Under the pieces are notes generated by a model. The model was not told the origin of the DNA, did not search any database, and saw only the letters and a program-made list of their open reading frames with translations. From Amycolatopsis thailandensis (GTDB lineage: Bacteria > Actinomycetota > Actinomycetes > Mycobacteriales > Pseudonocardiaceae), in assembly GCF_002234405.1 (NCBI RefSeq), contig NZ_NMQT01000172.1:1-62591 (forward strand): a DNA stretch of 62,591 nt, written 5' to 3'. Each line of letters begins with the position of its first letter. Position 1 is the stretch's first letter. Shown in pieces: positions 61,386 through 62,591 of the stretch. The position numbers were made by a program, and so were the translations under genes.

Positions 61386-61535
61386 CACGCCGTCCGACCC
61401 TCGACCACCGAACCCGAGCCCATCGCGATGGCGGAGCCTGACCGCGGTGTCGATCATGCCAGGATTCACGACTGCGACTCCGATGCCGCGGGTCGTCGCC
61501 TGCAGGCGGAGGTTATCGGCGAAAACCCAGTCCTC
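61386..61535 (-). pseudogene. Relic of a short-chain dehydrogenase
   Basis: A 50-codon stretch reads EDWVFADNLRLQATTRGIGV then AVVNPGMIDTAVRLRHRDGL, like the helix and NPG.(I/V)DT loop that follow the active site in short-chain dehydrogenases. No nucleotide-binding part or catalytic YxxxK is present. It lies in the 334-base gap between the monooxygenase and protease genes, which otherwise holds nothing recognised. Confidence 0.35.
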
Positions 61536-61682
61536 ATGCCCGCCTGCCGATGGTATGTCCGATTCCGTACCAACGGAGGTAGCGAATACCCTACAGAGCA
61601 CTACGGTGGGGTGTAGATCGATCTGACTACCGAATCCCTTCCCATGCAGGACTCCCCTTTCTCAGCAGGAGGCCGAAAAATC

Positions 61683-62456
61683 ATGTGGATCCGACGTATG
61701 TCCGTGATCGCCGCCGCTCTCTTTGCCGGGTCGCTCTTCGCCGGGCCCGCGGCTGTGGCCGAGTCACCGGCCGGACCGCCGATCGAACCTTTCATCATCG
61801 GCGGCAAGGTCGTCACCACGCCTTACTCGTTCTTCGCGTCGCTGCAGCGCAACGGTCGTCACTTCTGCGGAGCGTCGCTCATCGCCCCGCAATGGCTTGT
61901 CACGGCAAAGCACTGCGTACAGGGCTCCACCGGTGGTGGCTTCTCCGCCCGGATCGGCTCGGTCAACACCGGCTCCGGCGGCGAGCTCATCACGGCGACG
62001 AGCGCGACCCTCGGCGCGAACGACATCGCCGTGGTGAAGCTCTCGAGAGCGGCCATGGGCACGCCGATCAAGATCGCGACCTCGACCCCGGCCGTCGGCA
62101 CCGTCAATAAGCTGATCGGGCACGGTCAGACGTGCGGTAGCCCTGGTTGCGGTGGCTCGTCGCCACAGCTTCGCGAGGTGGACACCACGACCGTCGCGGA
62201 CTCCAGGTGCACCGCCGATTTCAAACGAGGCAAAGAGATCTGCTTCCAGGGCGCCCCCGGAACCAGTGCCTGCTACGGCGATTCCGGCGGCCCGTCCATT
62301 TTGGACGGTAAGCTGACCGGCGCCACCAGCCGATCCGGCAACAACAGCAGCAACTGCCTCAATGGCCCGGGAATCTACAACAGCGTCCCCGGCTACCGCG
62401 CCTGGATCGACCAGGTCACGGGTGGCGCGGTGACCGCGTGGGAGGCCACTTCATGA
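61683..62456 (+). CDS. Secreted trypsin-like (S1) serine protease
   Basis: 257 aa. A signal peptide (MWIRRMSVIAAALFAGSLFA) and short propeptide precede FIIGGKVVTTPYSFFASLQ, the usual activation site and mature start. The catalytic triad is His77 (TAKHC), Asp114 (ANDIAVVKL) and Ser201 (YGDSGGPS). Six further cysteines suggest disulphides. AGGAGG is ten bases upstream of ATG 61683. Confidence 0.9.
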   Translation: MWIRRMSVIAAALFAGSLFAGPAAVAESPAGPPIEPFIIGGKVVTTPYSFFASLQRNGRHFCGASLIAPQWLVTAKHCVQGSTGGGFSARIGSVNTGSGGELITATSATLGANDIAVVKLSRAAMGTPIKIATSTPAVGTVNKLIGHGQTCGSPGCGGSSPQLREVDTTTVADSRCTADFKRGKEICFQGAPGTSACYGDSGGPSILDGKLTGATSRSGNNSSNCLNGPGIYNSVPGYRAWIDQVTGGAVTAWEATS

Positions 62457-62554
62457 TTTCTCCCAGGTCCTGACGGCGCCGTACCGGGCCGAAATACCTC
62501 CAGGAATCGTGCACGTCATGTCAGGTGAGGTGTTGGCCGGGGTGTGGTCGACGG

Positions 62555-62591
62555 GGGAGGATTCCGGACGTTCACCGTCCGGAATCCTCCC
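62555..62591 (+). terminator. Terminator-like stem at the window edge
   Basis: GGGAGGATTCCGGACG (62555-62570) pairs perfectly with 62576-62591, five-base loop. The repeat may continue past the window. Confidence 0.7.

Noticed and set aside
1..62591. CRISPR array, rRNA, complete tRNA or full insertion sequence
   Set aside because: No regularly spaced repeat series, rRNA signature, complete cloverleaf or transposase was seen by eye.

Overview
The window looks like chromosome from a high-GC actinomycete of the Pseudonocardiaceae, most likely Amycolatopsis or a close relative. Pointers are the very high third-position GC, RbpA with a SigR-type promoter, adjacent genes for apolipoprotein N-acyltransferase and polyprenol-phosphomannose synthase, an Rpf-like secreted transglycosylase, an F420-type luciferase-like oxidoreductase, many GTG starts and several intergenic palindromes. 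No genome comparison was possible, so the genus is inference.

Positions 1-18,300 are mostly housekeeping: a tyrosine recombinase, a GDPD phosphodiesterase, an Rpf-like enzyme, an UMF1-type transporter, thymidine kinase, rbpA, dapA with a divergent LysR regulator, a DeoR regulator, the ppm1-lnt pair, an amidohydrolase, a membrane protein, a KamA-type radical SAM aminomutase and an AraC regulator. Positions 18,300-33,900 are accessory. They hold gene relics, a four-gene acylation-like cassette (two paralogous one-cysteine proteins around a fatty acyl-AMP ligase and an acyl carrier protein), a frameshifted aromatic hydroxylase, a tiny protein that reads as a eukaryote-type MLLE/PABC domain, several small secreted orphan proteins and a large XRE-SARP-NB-ARC-TPR regulator.

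Positions 33,904-52,731 form one tightly overlapping minus-strand operon of 14 genes that reads as a biosynthetic gene cluster. Its upstream end has a lysine/ornithine N-hydroxylase, a DAO-type flavoenzyme and a cupin/methionyl-tRNA-synthetase-like protein, the known toolkit for making an N-N bond from N6-hydroxylysine and an amino acid. Unusually, the synthetase carries a C-terminal carrier domain. Next come a heterocyclisation-adenylation(Cys-like)-carrier NRPS, a stand-alone adenylating enzyme, an ACP, a GNAT, a C45-type acyltransferase, a type II thioesterase, a KAS III-like enzyme and a large haem-oxygenase-fold diiron enzyme. The operon ends with a fungal-type saccharopine dehydrogenase, a saccharopine-reductase-like protein and an ATP-grasp ligase. 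My reading is that the saccharopine pair could turn the 2-aminoadipate semialdehyde left over from hydrazine release back into lysine. A divergent three-gene operon (53,343-57,540) adds a regulator-like TPR protein, an EamA exporter and a leucine-dehydrogenase homologue that lacks one catalytic lysine.

Positions 57,541-62,591 hold two small genes, a block of intergenic palindromes, an AA10 lytic polysaccharide monooxygenase, an ArsR regulator with a double operator facing an FAD monooxygenase, a short-chain dehydrogenase relic and a secreted trypsin-like protease. No rRNA, intact tRNA, CRISPR array or complete insertion sequence was seen.
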